NCBI GenBank assembly: GCA_007745635.1
Contig: CP036272.1
Coordinates: 2,376,370-2,440,369, forward strand
DNA length: 64,000 nt
DNA from: Stieleria bergensis
Lineage (GTDB): Bacteria; Planctomycetota; Planctomycetia; Pirellulales; Pirellulaceae
Direction of reading: 5' to 3'
The notes beneath the pieces are model-generated. The model ran no database searches and was not told the DNA's origin. It saw only the letters and a list, made by a program, of their open reading frames with translations. This document shows, piece after piece, positions 50,142 through 59,500 of this stretch. The position numbers and the translations under genes were made by a program. The stretch's first letter is position 1. Every line of letters begins with the position of its first letter.

Positions 50142-50972
50142 ATGCAATATAAAATTGAAAGCAATCCACAAGGCAAAAGCTTTGTCAAATACCGGTGCCC
50201 ACGCTGTAAATGCATTTTGAATAGTCCCTTGGCTGATGCTGGGAAGCAAGATAAGTGCCCGGACTGCACACAGATTTTTGTGGTGCCTGGGGCTGCTGAA
50301 TTGGCTGCGATGCAAAAACAGCAGCAGAAGCCTGAGGTGAATATTCAAACAGGGACCAGTCCTGCTGCGACTCAACCGGGTGTGAGTGCCAAAGCGGTGC
50401 AGATTCAAACGCCTGACGCTAAAAACAGGCCGGCGAAACCAAAACCAGCCGCAAATCAGCCTGCGCCGCAGCCGGGCAGTGTGTTTGCGAGTGAAACTCC
50501 AGCCGCTGGAATGCCGCAGCAAGCTGCTAATCCCTATGCGATTCAAGAGCGTCCGCAATCGTCTAGTCTTTCTCCTGGGGAGGAAGAAGAGGAACAAGCT
50601 CCTGACGCGGGGAAGGAATTCCTGAGCTTTCTTTGGCCAGTGTCGTTTTTCAATCGTCGACTGCGTTGTTACCACAACGGCCGCTTTCCTGTTATTAGCG
50701 CTTACATCCGCTTGATCTCCCGATTGGCCATTGTGATTTGGGTGTTGGGGCTGATCTTATTCGGATGCGTTTTTCTCATTGGATCCGGACTTTTCATTTG
50801 GGGGGTGGTCAGCGCTCCTTCATCAGCGATCAGCGCATCCTTCGCAATGTTGCTTCCCCTGTTGTGGTTGGTGGTCAGTTTCGTTTCATTCAACTTGTGG
50901 GTCATCCTGATCCTTGTTGGTGCAGAAGGCCTGAAGGTGTTACTGACTATCGAACAGAATACGCGTCGCTGA
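50142..50972 (+). CDS. Zinc-ribbon protein with DUF4282-like membrane domain
   Basis: About 276 residues from ATG 50142 (TTG 50136 adds two). A zinc ribbon lies near residues 17-45: CPRCKC then CPDCTQIFVVPG. A linker of about 110 residues rich in glutamine, alanine and proline follows. The C-terminal part has two helices (LAIVIWVLGLILFGCVFLIG and FAMLLPLLWLVVSFVSFNLW) with IRLISRLAIVI and EGLKVLLTIEQNTRR, as in DUF4282 proteins. The function is unknown; zinc-ribbon plus membrane proteins are common in planctomycetes. The stop codon lies inside the second 22-nt direct repeat. Confidence 0.75.
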   Translation: MQYKIESNPQGKSFVKYRCPRCKCILNSPLADAGKQDKCPDCTQIFVVPGAAELAAMQKQQQKPEVNIQTGTSPAATQPGVSAKAVQIQTPDAKNRPAKPKPAANQPAPQPGSVFASETPAAGMPQQAANPYAIQERPQSSSLSPGEEEEEQAPDAGKEFLSFLWPVSFFNRRLRCYHNGRFPVISAYIRLISRLAIVIWVLGLILFGCVFLIGSGLFIWGVVSAPSSAISASFAMLLPLLWLVVSFVSFNLWVILILVGAEGLKVLLTIEQNTRR

Positions 50973-50989
50973 TTGGTCATGCTTGACCG
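50968..50989. repeat. 22-nt direct repeat, copy 2
   Basis: Exact copy of the element at 49926-49947, including the GGTCA/TGACC stem. It begins in the last sense codon of the zinc-ribbon gene, so the gene's stop codon is part of the repeat. Confidence 0.8.
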
Positions 50990-51279
50990 TTGACACGCTA
51001 AGCCATTGGTTTCCAATGGCCCGGTTGCGGAATCAATGTTGCCGTCTTGTTTGTAGCGGGAGGCGAAGGGTCGAGCAGGTGACTGTTCTCTGTTGCTGTG
51101 AGCCACGACCCTGACGTTGTTTGGCAGATTCTATGTGCACGACCGATGATCCCGACGACGCGAGCGTCGTTGGATGAGGCGAGATCGTTGAAACGTTTGC
51201 CTCGCTGCCGGGCTTCGCTGCTGTGCCAATGGGCTGGTCTGCTGAACGAGATTCCAACTCTGATTTTTGGACACGCAGT
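50973..51279. other. Gap of about 300 nt between convergent genes
   Basis: Apart from the rest of the 22-nt repeat and its small hairpin, nothing is seen. Short frames here lack ribosome sites and known domains. Confidence 0.4.
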
Positions 51280-51567
51280 TTAAGACTGCATCAGCTTGGC
51301 GATGCCAAGGACGAAGCATGCTAGGTTTGCGGCAACCGTGATCCAAAACACCATTCGAAAGCTGGTCTTTTGGGTCTTGTGTCGAAACACGTGTTGGCCA
51401 TACATCGCTCCTGGCCAGCCGCCTAACAGCGACATCAGATGCAGCGTCTTTTCTGAGACTCGCCAACCCTTGGTCTTCGCGCGATGTTTGTCAAATCCAT
51501 AGGCCAGGAAAGCGACCACGCTCATGATCAGCATGGTTGCAAAGTAAGGCAATACAAAAGACTTCAT
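51280..51567 (-). CDS. DUF1294 family membrane protein
   Basis: A 95-residue protein. The N-terminal helix FATMLIMSVVAFLAYGFDKH, then KGWRVSEKTLHLMSLLGGWP and QHVFRHKTQKTSFRMVFWIT, match DUF1294, including the FDKH and H-KT-K-SF elements. Two or three membrane helices are predicted by eye. The function of DUF1294 is unknown. ATG 51567 overlaps the TGA of the glycosylase gene as ATGA (51564-51567), so the two are translationally coupled. A longer frame to 51609 would overlap it by 46 nt and is not needed. Confidence 0.88.
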   Translation of the reverse strand: MKSFVLPYFATMLIMSVVAFLAYGFDKHRAKTKGWRVSEKTLHLMSLLGGWPGAMYGQHVFRHKTQKTSFRMVFWITVAANLACFVLGIAKLMQS

Positions 51568-52148
51568 CGTTTCTCCGCCATCTGTTTGGCTTTCTGTTGG
51601 TCCAGCCATCGCCAGCAGTACCAGCTGGCAACTGTCGCGTGAGGACGCCAGGCCGCAGCAATTTCAAGGCTTCTTTGTTCGTCGGGCAAGTCATCGAATC
51701 CATAGCCCATTCGAATCGCTTGACGGATCCCCAAATCATCATGTGGAAAGACGTCTGGACGGCCCAAGGCAAACATTAAGAACATTTTGGCGGTCCATTT
51801 GCCAATCCCTTTCACGCAGGTCAGTTGCTCGGTGACCTTGTCGTCACTGTAGCGTCCGATTTGTCCCAGCTGAACCGTGCCGGAATTGACTTTGTCGGAC
51901 AAGTCCAGCAAGTACTTCGCCTTCTGAGGTGAAACGCCCGCAACGCGAAGTTGTTCCGGCGTGAATTCGGCCAGCGATTCCGGTGTCACCCCTGCGGGTT
52001 GCAACAGTTCATCGAGTCTGGCTTTGATCGATCGAGCAGCGCTGGTTGAGATTTGCTGCGAGATGATCGACTCGGCTAACATGCGGAAGCGATCACGTTT
52101 TGGACGCAGTGTGCAGGGACCAACTTGCTGAATCATCTGACGCATCAT
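51564..52148 (-). CDS. DNA-3-methyladenine glycosylase, AlkA/HhH-GPD type
   Basis: A base-excision repair enzyme of the HhH-GPD family, 194 residues from ATG 52148. SIISQQISTSAARSIKARLD is the conserved helix, LTCVKGIGKWTAKMFLMFAL is the helix-hairpin-helix with its GIGKWT, and DVFPHDDLGIRQAIRMGYGF holds the catalytic aspartate. AWRPHATVASWYCWRWLDQQ is the family C-terminus. It removes alkylated adenine and similar bases. In-frame codons upstream of the ATG encode EAIAHLNAADPMM, which matches the normal start of this family (HL...DP), so the real start may be a rare codon near 52175. It is coupled to the DUF1294 gene. Confidence 0.9.
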   Translation of the reverse strand: MMRQMIQQVGPCTLRPKRDRFRMLAESIISQQISTSAARSIKARLDELLQPAGVTPESLAEFTPEQLRVAGVSPQKAKYLLDLSDKVNSGTVQLGQIGRYSDDKVTEQLTCVKGIGKWTAKMFLMFALGRPDVFPHDDLGIRQAIRMGYGFDDLPDEQRSLEIAAAWRPHATVASWYCWRWLDQQKAKQMAEKR

Positions 52149-52297
52149 CGGATCGGCGGCATTCAGGTGTGCAATCGCTTCTTAATGCAGCGGTTTGGGC
52201 ATGTTATTAGAGAGACTGGCGGTTCGTCAACCTGGGAGTGTAGAGGCTATCAACGTTTTGCAAATCACCCTGTGCTTCTTTGCAAAGGGGGCGGAGC

Positions 52298-53632
52298 CTA
52301 AGTGGCCTCGAATGCGACGCCTTTTCGTGTTTCGCAGCGTTCTGACCACACGGCCCCTTCAGGATAGCTGTGGTCGGCCAGGAATTCAGGTTTGAACTCC
52401 AGTCCCCAACCGAGTGCTGTGGGAGTGACGTAGCACCCCTGTTTGACTTCAACGGGTTCCAGCACAGCATCCTGCAGGAAGTCAATGTATTCGACTAACT
52501 GAGTCTGCGAATGACCAGACACGGCAATTTGGTCCCACATTCCGTAGTGCTGGATCATGTTGCAAAGCGCGATGCCGCCGCCATGTGGGCAAACAGGGAC
52601 ATTGTACTTGGCTGCCATCAAGATAATCGCCATGACATCGTTGACGCCGGCGACGCGGACGGCGTCGATCTGGCAATACTTGATCGCGCCACTCTTCAGC
52701 AGTTGTTTAAAGATCACCGGCGAGGCAGCTTGCTCGCCACAGGCGAAGTCAAAGCTTGCATCGGCAAACGTTTGGGAGAGTTCCAAGTAGCCCAAGACAT
52801 CATCACGGGCGATGGGCTCTTCAACCCACTTCAGCGCAAACGGGCGATAGCGTTCAATATGGCGTTTGGCTTCATCAATGCCCCAGAACTGATTTGCGTC
52901 AACCATCAACTGCGACGAATCGCCGATTGAATCTCGCATGAACTGAATGCGTTGAACATCGCGGTCGGAGTCTTGTCCCACCTTCAGTTTGAAGGAATCA
53001 AATCCTTCGCACTGTAACTTGCGAATCGTCCCCAGGATCTCGTCGTCCGAGAGTCCCAGCCAGCCCGCGGTGCAGTAGGCCTTGGGGCCCAGTTGTGACA
53101 TCTCGGATTCGCGTGTGGCCACGTGAGGCCGCCGAGACTGGAGCAACTGGACGGCTTCGTCACGGCTTAACGCGTCGCCGATGTTACGGTAGTCGATGCA
53201 ATCCGCAACGAATTCGGGTTCCAGATCGACCAGCAACTTCCAAAGCGGCTTGTTCAACGACTTGGCCCAAAGATCCCAAAGGGCGTTTAGAACGGCGCCA
53301 GCAGCCATCCGAAAGACTCCATCGTGCAGCCACCGCAATTGGTGGTGGTCGATCAGGCGTTGATAAAGCTTCAGCGGGGCCGCAGTGAAGTCGCTGAGTT
53401 TCGTGCCAACGATCAACTGACAGAGGTCTTCGATGCCATGACAAATCCAATCCGTGCCAGCGCCAACGGTGAAGACCACCGAAACGCCGCGCAGACCGGT
53501 GTTGGTTTCCAAATGCAAAACCGCAGACGAATAATCCGGAGCCTTATGAAACGGGTCCGAGCCCAACATGTTGTCGGAAGTGGGGACTCGCAGATCAATG
53601 ACGTTGGCGGAAGTGATGACGATTTCAGACAT
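52298..53632 (-). CDS. L-fuconate dehydratase (enolase superfamily)
   Basis: A 444-residue enolase-superfamily enzyme. The N-terminal capping domain begins VITSANVIDLRVPTSDNMLG. The barrel holds the catalytic lysine in FDSFKLKVGQDSD near 215, metal ligands in MVDANQFWG, WVEEPIA and FACGEQAAS near 242-300, and the base histidine in VPVCPHGGGIALC near 351. Their spacing matches L-fuconate dehydratase, which turns L-fuconate into 2-keto-3-deoxy-L-fuconate. ATG 53632 gives MSEIVITSANV; an open frame to 53851 has no family match. It lies in the minus-strand group with DUF1501/DUF1553 genes, which suggests fucose catabolism. Confidence 0.9.
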   Translation of the reverse strand: MSEIVITSANVIDLRVPTSDNMLGSDPFHKAPDYSSAVLHLETNTGLRGVSVVFTVGAGTDWICHGIEDLCQLIVGTKLSDFTAAPLKLYQRLIDHHQLRWLHDGVFRMAAGAVLNALWDLWAKSLNKPLWKLLVDLEPEFVADCIDYRNIGDALSRDEAVQLLQSRRPHVATRESEMSQLGPKAYCTAGWLGLSDDEILGTIRKLQCEGFDSFKLKVGQDSDRDVQRIQFMRDSIGDSSQLMVDANQFWGIDEAKRHIERYRPFALKWVEEPIARDDVLGYLELSQTFADASFDFACGEQAASPVIFKQLLKSGAIKYCQIDAVRVAGVNDVMAIILMAAKYNVPVCPHGGGIALCNMIQHYGMWDQIAVSGHSQTQLVEYIDFLQDAVLEPVEVKQGCYVTPTALGWGLEFKPEFLADHSYPEGAVWSERCETRKGVAFEAT

Positions 53633-53935
53633 GAAAATGGGTCGATAAATGCAGTTGGAATGGCGCCCTGCCGACGGACCGGCGCTTGCTAGTTGTATGG
53701 CAAATCGTCTCCGGCCGCCACGGGGCCGGAGCTTCATCAATGAATGACGTTTGGCAAAACAGAAACGCTGGAATCGAGCCTGCATTGCCAGGTGAAAAAC
53801 AGAATGTCTTTGGCTGCAGGAATGGCTGCTGCTGCCAGACGACGTGCTCAAGCACCGCGGCCGCTGGACAGACAGGATGCAAAACCCGCTGCCTCAGTAA
53901 CCTATTTCGTCACAGGAATTGGAAGCTGGTCGAAG
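53633..53935. other. Gap of about 300 nt, no gene seen
   Basis: Between the fuconate dehydratase start and the stop of the exported propeller-like gene. No domain, hairpin or repeat was seen. It probably holds the promoter of the dehydratase gene. Confidence 0.4.
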
Positions 53936-54874
53936 CTATTTGTTAGCAGGTCCAGCGACTTTCTTGCCGTTGGTAGTGATGATTTGGAAGTGGTGAATGC
54001 CGTGACCTTGGCCATCAGCAAACTGCCAAACCACTTTTTTATCTCGAGTGACTTCAAACAATTTGGGGGCGTTACGATCTTTGCGGCCGCCAGCGTAACT
54101 GGTGATCACCAGGTTGCCGTTGGGCAGTAATTGAGCACCGCAGGGGTCTTGCAACCAATCACCTGGAAGGTCGTCGTTGGTTAGCGTCCAGACGATTTTG
54201 CCTTCGCTGTCGAAGTCGACGACGCGATTGCTATGTGTGCAGCACACCAGGGTCTGGCCTTCACCATGGCGAATCGCAGTGAAGGGCCAGGTATGGATCT
54301 TGTGATCAGGGTCGCCGGCCGCCGTTGTGTCCAGTTTGCCAAGTACTTTGCCATCGGCGCCGTAGTGATACACGGCAAAGTCCAACAAGTGTGGTGCCAG
54401 GAAAGTGCCATCATCTAGCTTTCGCGCCATTCGTGTTTGCATATGATGGTTGCCCTGTTGGCAGGCCAGCGGGAACTCAACCAGCACTTTGCCTGCTGGG
54501 GTGACTTCCAGCAAACGTGGATTGTTGCCGGCTTCAGTGATCACGAAGTTGCCTTCCTTGGTAGGTTGGGCACTGTTGACTTCGCTTTGTGTTCCTTTCC
54601 AGATCAGGCTTTCGCTGCCATCGGGTGCGATCGAAACCACGGCTCCACCTTTGTGTTTGCCTGACTTGGTCAGCGTCAGGATCAGCGTCCCGTCTTCCAG
54701 AACATAGCCGTCGCGGGTATTCGCTGGATAGGTCCAGCTTGGTTTACCATCTTCACCCATGATGTAAGTATGGCTTCCGCAGGCAAGGAAACTGTGCTTC
54801 GTTTCCTGTGCAGAACAGATGGACACGGTGAATGCAACAACAGCCAGAGCTGCGGTGGTTAGTAATGGTTTCAT
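53936..54874 (-). CDS. Exported beta-propeller-like protein
   Basis: A 312-residue protein with a Sec signal peptide (LTTAALAVVAFTVSICSAQE). The mature part has repeated strands of the type SIAPDGSESLIWKG, EVTPAGKVLVEFPL, FDSEGKIVWTLTNDDLPGDW and EVTRDKKVVWQFADG. This periodic K-V-W pattern fits a PQQ- or YncE-like propeller that binds a ligand or acts as a scaffold. Histidines (GNHHMQTR, HGIHHFQ) are close to the expected face. No enzyme motif is recognised. The gene is 303 nt from the dehydratase gene and 229 nt from the DUF1501 gene, so it may have its own promoter. Confidence 0.78.
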   Translation of the reverse strand: MKPLLTTAALAVVAFTVSICSAQETKHSFLACGSHTYIMGEDGKPSWTYPANTRDGYVLEDGTLILTLTKSGKHKGGAVVSIAPDGSESLIWKGTQSEVNSAQPTKEGNFVITEAGNNPRLLEVTPAGKVLVEFPLACQQGNHHMQTRMARKLDDGTFLAPHLLDFAVYHYGADGKVLGKLDTTAAGDPDHKIHTWPFTAIRHGEGQTLVCCTHSNRVVDFDSEGKIVWTLTNDDLPGDWLQDPCGAQLLPNGNLVITSYAGGRKDRNAPKLFEVTRDKKVVWQFADGQGHGIHHFQIITTNGKKVAGPANK

Positions 54875-54973
54875 CAGTTTGATTCTTGGTGAGGGCGGGG
54901 AAGATGTGGTGGGAGGTTAATCGACAAGCCACAGTGGGGAAAGGGACGCAGCTCGTTTACGCAGTTGCAGTAG

Positions 54974-55048
54974 CCAGTGTTGTAGTGGCCAGTGTTGTAG
55001 TGGCCAGTGTTGTAGTGGCCAGTGTTGTAGTGGCCAGTGTTGTAGTGG
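54974..55048. repeat. 15-bp tandem repeat, five copies
   Basis: Five exact copies of CCAGTGTTGTAGTGG run from 54974 to 55048, in the gap between the propeller gene and the DUF1501 gene. The unit is a multiple of three and would read VVVAS on the plus strand, but no gene is supported there. Confidence 0.85.
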
Positions 55049-55103
55049 CTTCTCGGCGTAGCGATCTCGAGGCGAGGGGCACGGTTTTGCCCATCGTGTA
55101 GGG

Positions 55104-56558
55104 TTAGGCCACAATGTCCTTAATTACATGTCCGTGAACATCGGTTAGACGCATGTCGCGACCGCTGAACCGGAAGGTGGAACGAGTATGATCGACTCCC
55201 ATCAGGTGCAGCATCGTGGCGTGCAAGTCATGGATTTCTAAGCGATTCTCGACGGCTTTGTAGCCAAATTCATCGGTGGCACCGTAGATTGTACCGGGTT
55301 TGATCCCACCGCCGGCAAGCCAAACCGTAAAGCCATATTGATTGTGGTCTCGTCCATTCTTACCTTGAGCGAATGGAGTTCGTCCGAACTCACCGGCCCA
55401 GACCACAAGCGTTTCGTCCAGCAAGCCTCGCTGGCGCAGGTCCTTGAGCAATGCGGCGATCGGTTGATCGACGGCTCGGGCGTTGTTTTCATGTCCGGAC
55501 TTCAGGTTGCCGTGTTGGTCCCAGCGATCACCGCCAACCTTCGGACACGTTAATTCGATGAATCGCACGCCTTGTTCAATCATGCGGCGAGCGATCAAGC
55601 ACTGGGCGCCGTAGATCCGTGTGGGAGCAAACTTGGATTCCAAGCCATACTGTTTTTGCAGGTATTCTGGTTCGTCATCAATCGACATGACCTCTGGAAC
55701 AGCCATCTGCATGGAATAGGCGAGTTCGTAGTTCTTGATCGCAGATTCCAAGCTGTCGTGCTTCCCGAACTGTTTTATTGCCAAACTGTCGAGCTGGTTG
55801 ATTAAGTCCAGTTTCTCTCGTTGCAGCTTCGCCGTCGGTTCGTTGGGTTTGATGTTGGCAACGCCGGTACCAGAGGGTTTGAACACCGAGCCCTGATAGC
55901 TGGCCGGTAGAAAACCACTGCCAAAGCAATCGAGTCCACCTGGCGGGATCAGTCCACCGTTCAAGACCACAAAGCCAGGCAAGTTGTCACATTCGCTGCC
56001 TAAGCCATAGTTGACCCATGCACCCATGCTGGGTCGGCCTTGCAAGGCGCTGCCGGTGTGCAGGAAATAGTTGGCAAACGTGTGTTCAGGAAATCCCGAT
56101 GTCATCGAGCGAACCACCGCCAATTCGTCTACGCACTGGGCGACATGTGGAAACAGGTCGCTCACTGGGATGCCAGATTCGCCGTACTGATTGAATTTCC
56201 AAGGGCTGGCTAGGACTGTCCCGTTATTGTTGAACTGAGTGGGTTCAACGTTGAACAGTTTTTTGGGGTCCTGGCCATTGAAACGATCCAGCATCGGCTT
56301 GGGATCGAACGTGTCGACCTGCGATGGCCCGCCATCCATGTAAAGGAAAATAACATTCTTTGCACGGACCTGGTGATGGGGGCCATGACCGGCAAAGCCT
56401 GGTTCGGTGGCGGTTGCATCCAGGCCGAAGGAAGGCTTCGATTGCAGGCCAGCTAACGCTAGAGCGCCAAACCCGCTCGCGCAACGGGTGAGCATCTCTC
56501 GACGAGTTGTGGGCCGAGCACTCATGCGTTGACAAGGGTAAGTTTCTTGATGGATCAT
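55104..56558 (-). CDS. DUF1501 family exported protein
   Basis: A 484-residue protein. A twin-arginine-like N-terminus (TTRREMLTRCASGFGALALA) suggests Tat export. The body matches DUF1501, a sulfatase/alkaline-phosphatase-like fold: NVIFLYMDGGPSQVDTFDPK, then SDLFPHVAQCVDELAVVRSM, HTGSALQGRPSMGAWVNYGL and VVWAGEFGRTPFAQGKNGRD with HMLGVDHTRSTF-like end. These proteins are paired with DUF1553 proteins in planctomycetes; their substrates are unknown. The ATG overlaps the DUF1553 stop as ATGA (56555-56558). Confidence 0.9.
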   Translation of the reverse strand: MIHQETYPCQRMSARPTTRREMLTRCASGFGALALAGLQSKPSFGLDATATEPGFAGHGPHHQVRAKNVIFLYMDGGPSQVDTFDPKPMLDRFNGQDPKKLFNVEPTQFNNNGTVLASPWKFNQYGESGIPVSDLFPHVAQCVDELAVVRSMTSGFPEHTFANYFLHTGSALQGRPSMGAWVNYGLGSECDNLPGFVVLNGGLIPPGGLDCFGSGFLPASYQGSVFKPSGTGVANIKPNEPTAKLQREKLDLINQLDSLAIKQFGKHDSLESAIKNYELAYSMQMAVPEVMSIDDEPEYLQKQYGLESKFAPTRIYGAQCLIARRMIEQGVRFIELTCPKVGGDRWDQHGNLKSGHENNARAVDQPIAALLKDLRQRGLLDETLVVWAGEFGRTPFAQGKNGRDHNQYGFTVWLAGGGIKPGTIYGATDEFGYKAVENRLEIHDLHATMLHLMGVDHTRSTFRFSGRDMRLTDVHGHVIKDIVA

Positions 56559-59500
56559 CGTAGAAAGATAAACTCCTTGGTGTTAACAAGCACGTGAGCG
56601 AAGTTGCTCCAGAGTTGTTCATCATTGGTGGGAACGCCGCGTGTCTTGGCTTGAGCCAGAAGGTAGTTCACCGCGACTTGTTGTTCTTGATCGGTCGCAG
56701 GACGCCCGAAGCCGGAGAGGTACATCCAGTTGACGCGTTGTTCCAGGGCAGCCTGATCATCACCGCCGATCTGCTGGATTGCCCGGTGCCCCCACTGATT
56801 GGAAAGTTCTGCCACAAGCGGATCGTTCATCAAGATCAAAGCTTGTGCTGGAACGTTGGAAACATTGCGTCGCCCCATGGAACTAAATGGCACGGGAGTG
56901 TCGAACGTCAACATGAACGGAGACAGGAAGTTGCGGCGGACGGACAGATAAATGGATCGCCGCCCTGCTCCATCCAACGGCCCACTCTTGCCTGGACGCC
57001 CGCGGCCATCCATGAACGCAGTCAGGTGAACGGGGATGGGTGGACCAAAGGCTGTGGAATCCAGGCGACCGGAAAGCGCCAGCAGCGAGTCACGAATCAC
57101 TTCGCCTTGCAGACGCCGCGGAGGTTGGTGATGCCAGAGCAGGTTTTTCGGATCAGCCTGCAGTGCGGCGTCGCTCGCATGACTGGACAGCTGGTAGGTT
57201 CTTGAAAGAACAACGTACCGAATCAATGACTTGATGCTTTGGCCTTGCTGGCGGAATTCAGTGGCCAAGTGATCGAGCAGTTCTGGATGCGTCGGACGTT
57301 GGCCTAGGACGCCAAAGTCGTCGGTTGTCGGAACGATTCCGCGGCCCATCAAGTGGTGCCAAACACGATTTGCGATCACCCGTCCAGTCAATGGGTTGGC
57401 AGGATCGTTGATGGCCGCGGCGAGTTCGACCCTTCCACTGCCCTGGGCAATCGATAGCGGCGCATTTCCGGAGATGGCCGTCAGGAAATGCCTCGGTTCT
57501 TTGTCGCCGGGCTTGGAGGCATTGCCGCGAATTAGGATGCGATCGTCTTCGCCGCTGCCGTCCAACATCGCCGGAGCAACCTGCGAACGTCGCACGATCT
57601 GCGCTGCGATCGCGTCACGTTCGGCTTTCCAAGCACGCGTGATTCGCTGAGCTTCGATTTCGGCAACGCTCAGTTCACTTGGCACGCTCTCGTTTTCGGT
57701 GACAAAGGTCTTGAACACGATGTGATCAATTCCGATATTGCCCCAACCGGTGCGGTGATCGTCAACTACTTGGATCTGTGCGGTCTTCCCTGCAAAAGCA
57801 CGCAGGTCCCAAGTGTTCAGCGACATTTGGTTGTTCGCTTTGCCGGTGACGGAGAGTACCGGTTGACCGTCGATCAAAAGGTTGACGCAGGTCTTGCCTT
57901 TGTGATTGCCGCCGCCGACCAGGAACTCCATCAGGTCAAAGTCAATCTTAAACTCAGCTGAGGTCAGTGTGCCCGTTAGGTGATCGCCTTTTGCGACATC
58001 TCCTCCCGGTCGAATGTTGTGTGAGTTGACAAAGAACTTGCCGATCCCATTGATTCGTCCTTGATAAGGTGCAATGGTTTCCAGTGTTTGCGGAATCGTT
58101 CCGAATGCTTCTCCGGTGACTTTCCAGCCCTGGTAGGTTCCGTTTTCAAAGTCAGCAAAGATTCGTTCTTCGACTTGCTGTTCGGTTTGGGTTTTCAGCA
58201 GTTTGCTAGCGGTTTCTGCGTAGGCTTGATAGGGGCCGTCAATGGCGGCTAGCTTGCGGTCGATCTCTTGAAGTCCCGGCCCCGTTAAACCTTGCGTGAT
58301 CAGACGCACGGAGAGCTGTGAATCTTTGGCGGGGATGAATTCCAAGTGCAATCGATGGTCGAGGTAGCGCGCTAAATCCAGTCGGACCCAGCGTTGGCCC
58401 GCTTTCACTGGAACCACGGTCTGTTTGTGTAGAGGGCCAGCGACGAGACGATGCGAATCAACGCAGGCCACGATGTGCCCTGTTCCTTCGACCAGGCAGT
58501 GAACGTCGCCGTGTTCGAGTTGAAAGGTTGGGGATCGGAGTGTTCGGCCGCTCTTGGGAAGTCTCGCCACGGCGCTACTGCTGCGAACGGTTCCGCTGGT
58601 GACCGACTCCAGACCGTTCCAGATCAGGTCATTTACCGCCAGGGAGGCCGTGGCAACCTGAACATTGCCTTCCGGGGTGAGTGACAGATCGCCGGCACGC
58701 TGGGGGGCGACTCCAAACACGTGGCCGTCTTGCCGGAACTCTCGCTGAGCTAAGTTTCCAAAGTCGACAACGATCGAGGGATCAGTTAGGTAACTGGTTT
58801 GATTTGGCGATTGTAGCCCCTGGGATTGGAGCAAACCGATGAGTTGTTCTTGGTACTTCCTGTTCACAGACGCCAGTTGCTGGGAAAGACGTCCGTTTGC
58901 TTGCATGGACTCAAAGCGGACTTGGCGATAATCGCTGCTTTGTAAAAAGCCTGACAGCGAGTAGTAGTCAGCTGTGGAAATCGCATCGAACTTGTGGTCA
59001 TGGCAGCGCGCACAAGCAACCGTTACGCCGAGGAACGTTTTTGACATCACGTCTAGCATGTTGTCGAATCGATCCGCTTCGTCCTGGCGAATGTCCACCG
59101 GTGAATGCACCCACTCACCTAAGAACCAAAACCCTGTGCCCAGCACCGATTCATTGAAACGCTTTTCAGGATGCAAGCGAGGCTGATCGATCAGATCTCC
59201 GGCAATGTGCTCACGAACGAATTGGTCATAGGGGAGGTCGGCGTTCAATGCGCGGATCACATAATCGCGATACTGATACGCGTTTGGCGTGTCGTTATCA
59301 AATTCGTGACCGCGAGATTCTGCATACCGCACCAAGTCTAGCCAATGGCGTCCCCAGCGTTCGCCAAAGTGGGCCGATTGCAGAAGTTCATCGACGACGG
59401 TTGCCAACGCCTGCGGGGAGTCATCGGCAAGGAACGCTTGCACTTGCTCCGGAGAGGGCGGCAAACCAATGAGATCGAAAGAGACACGTCGTAGGAGTGC

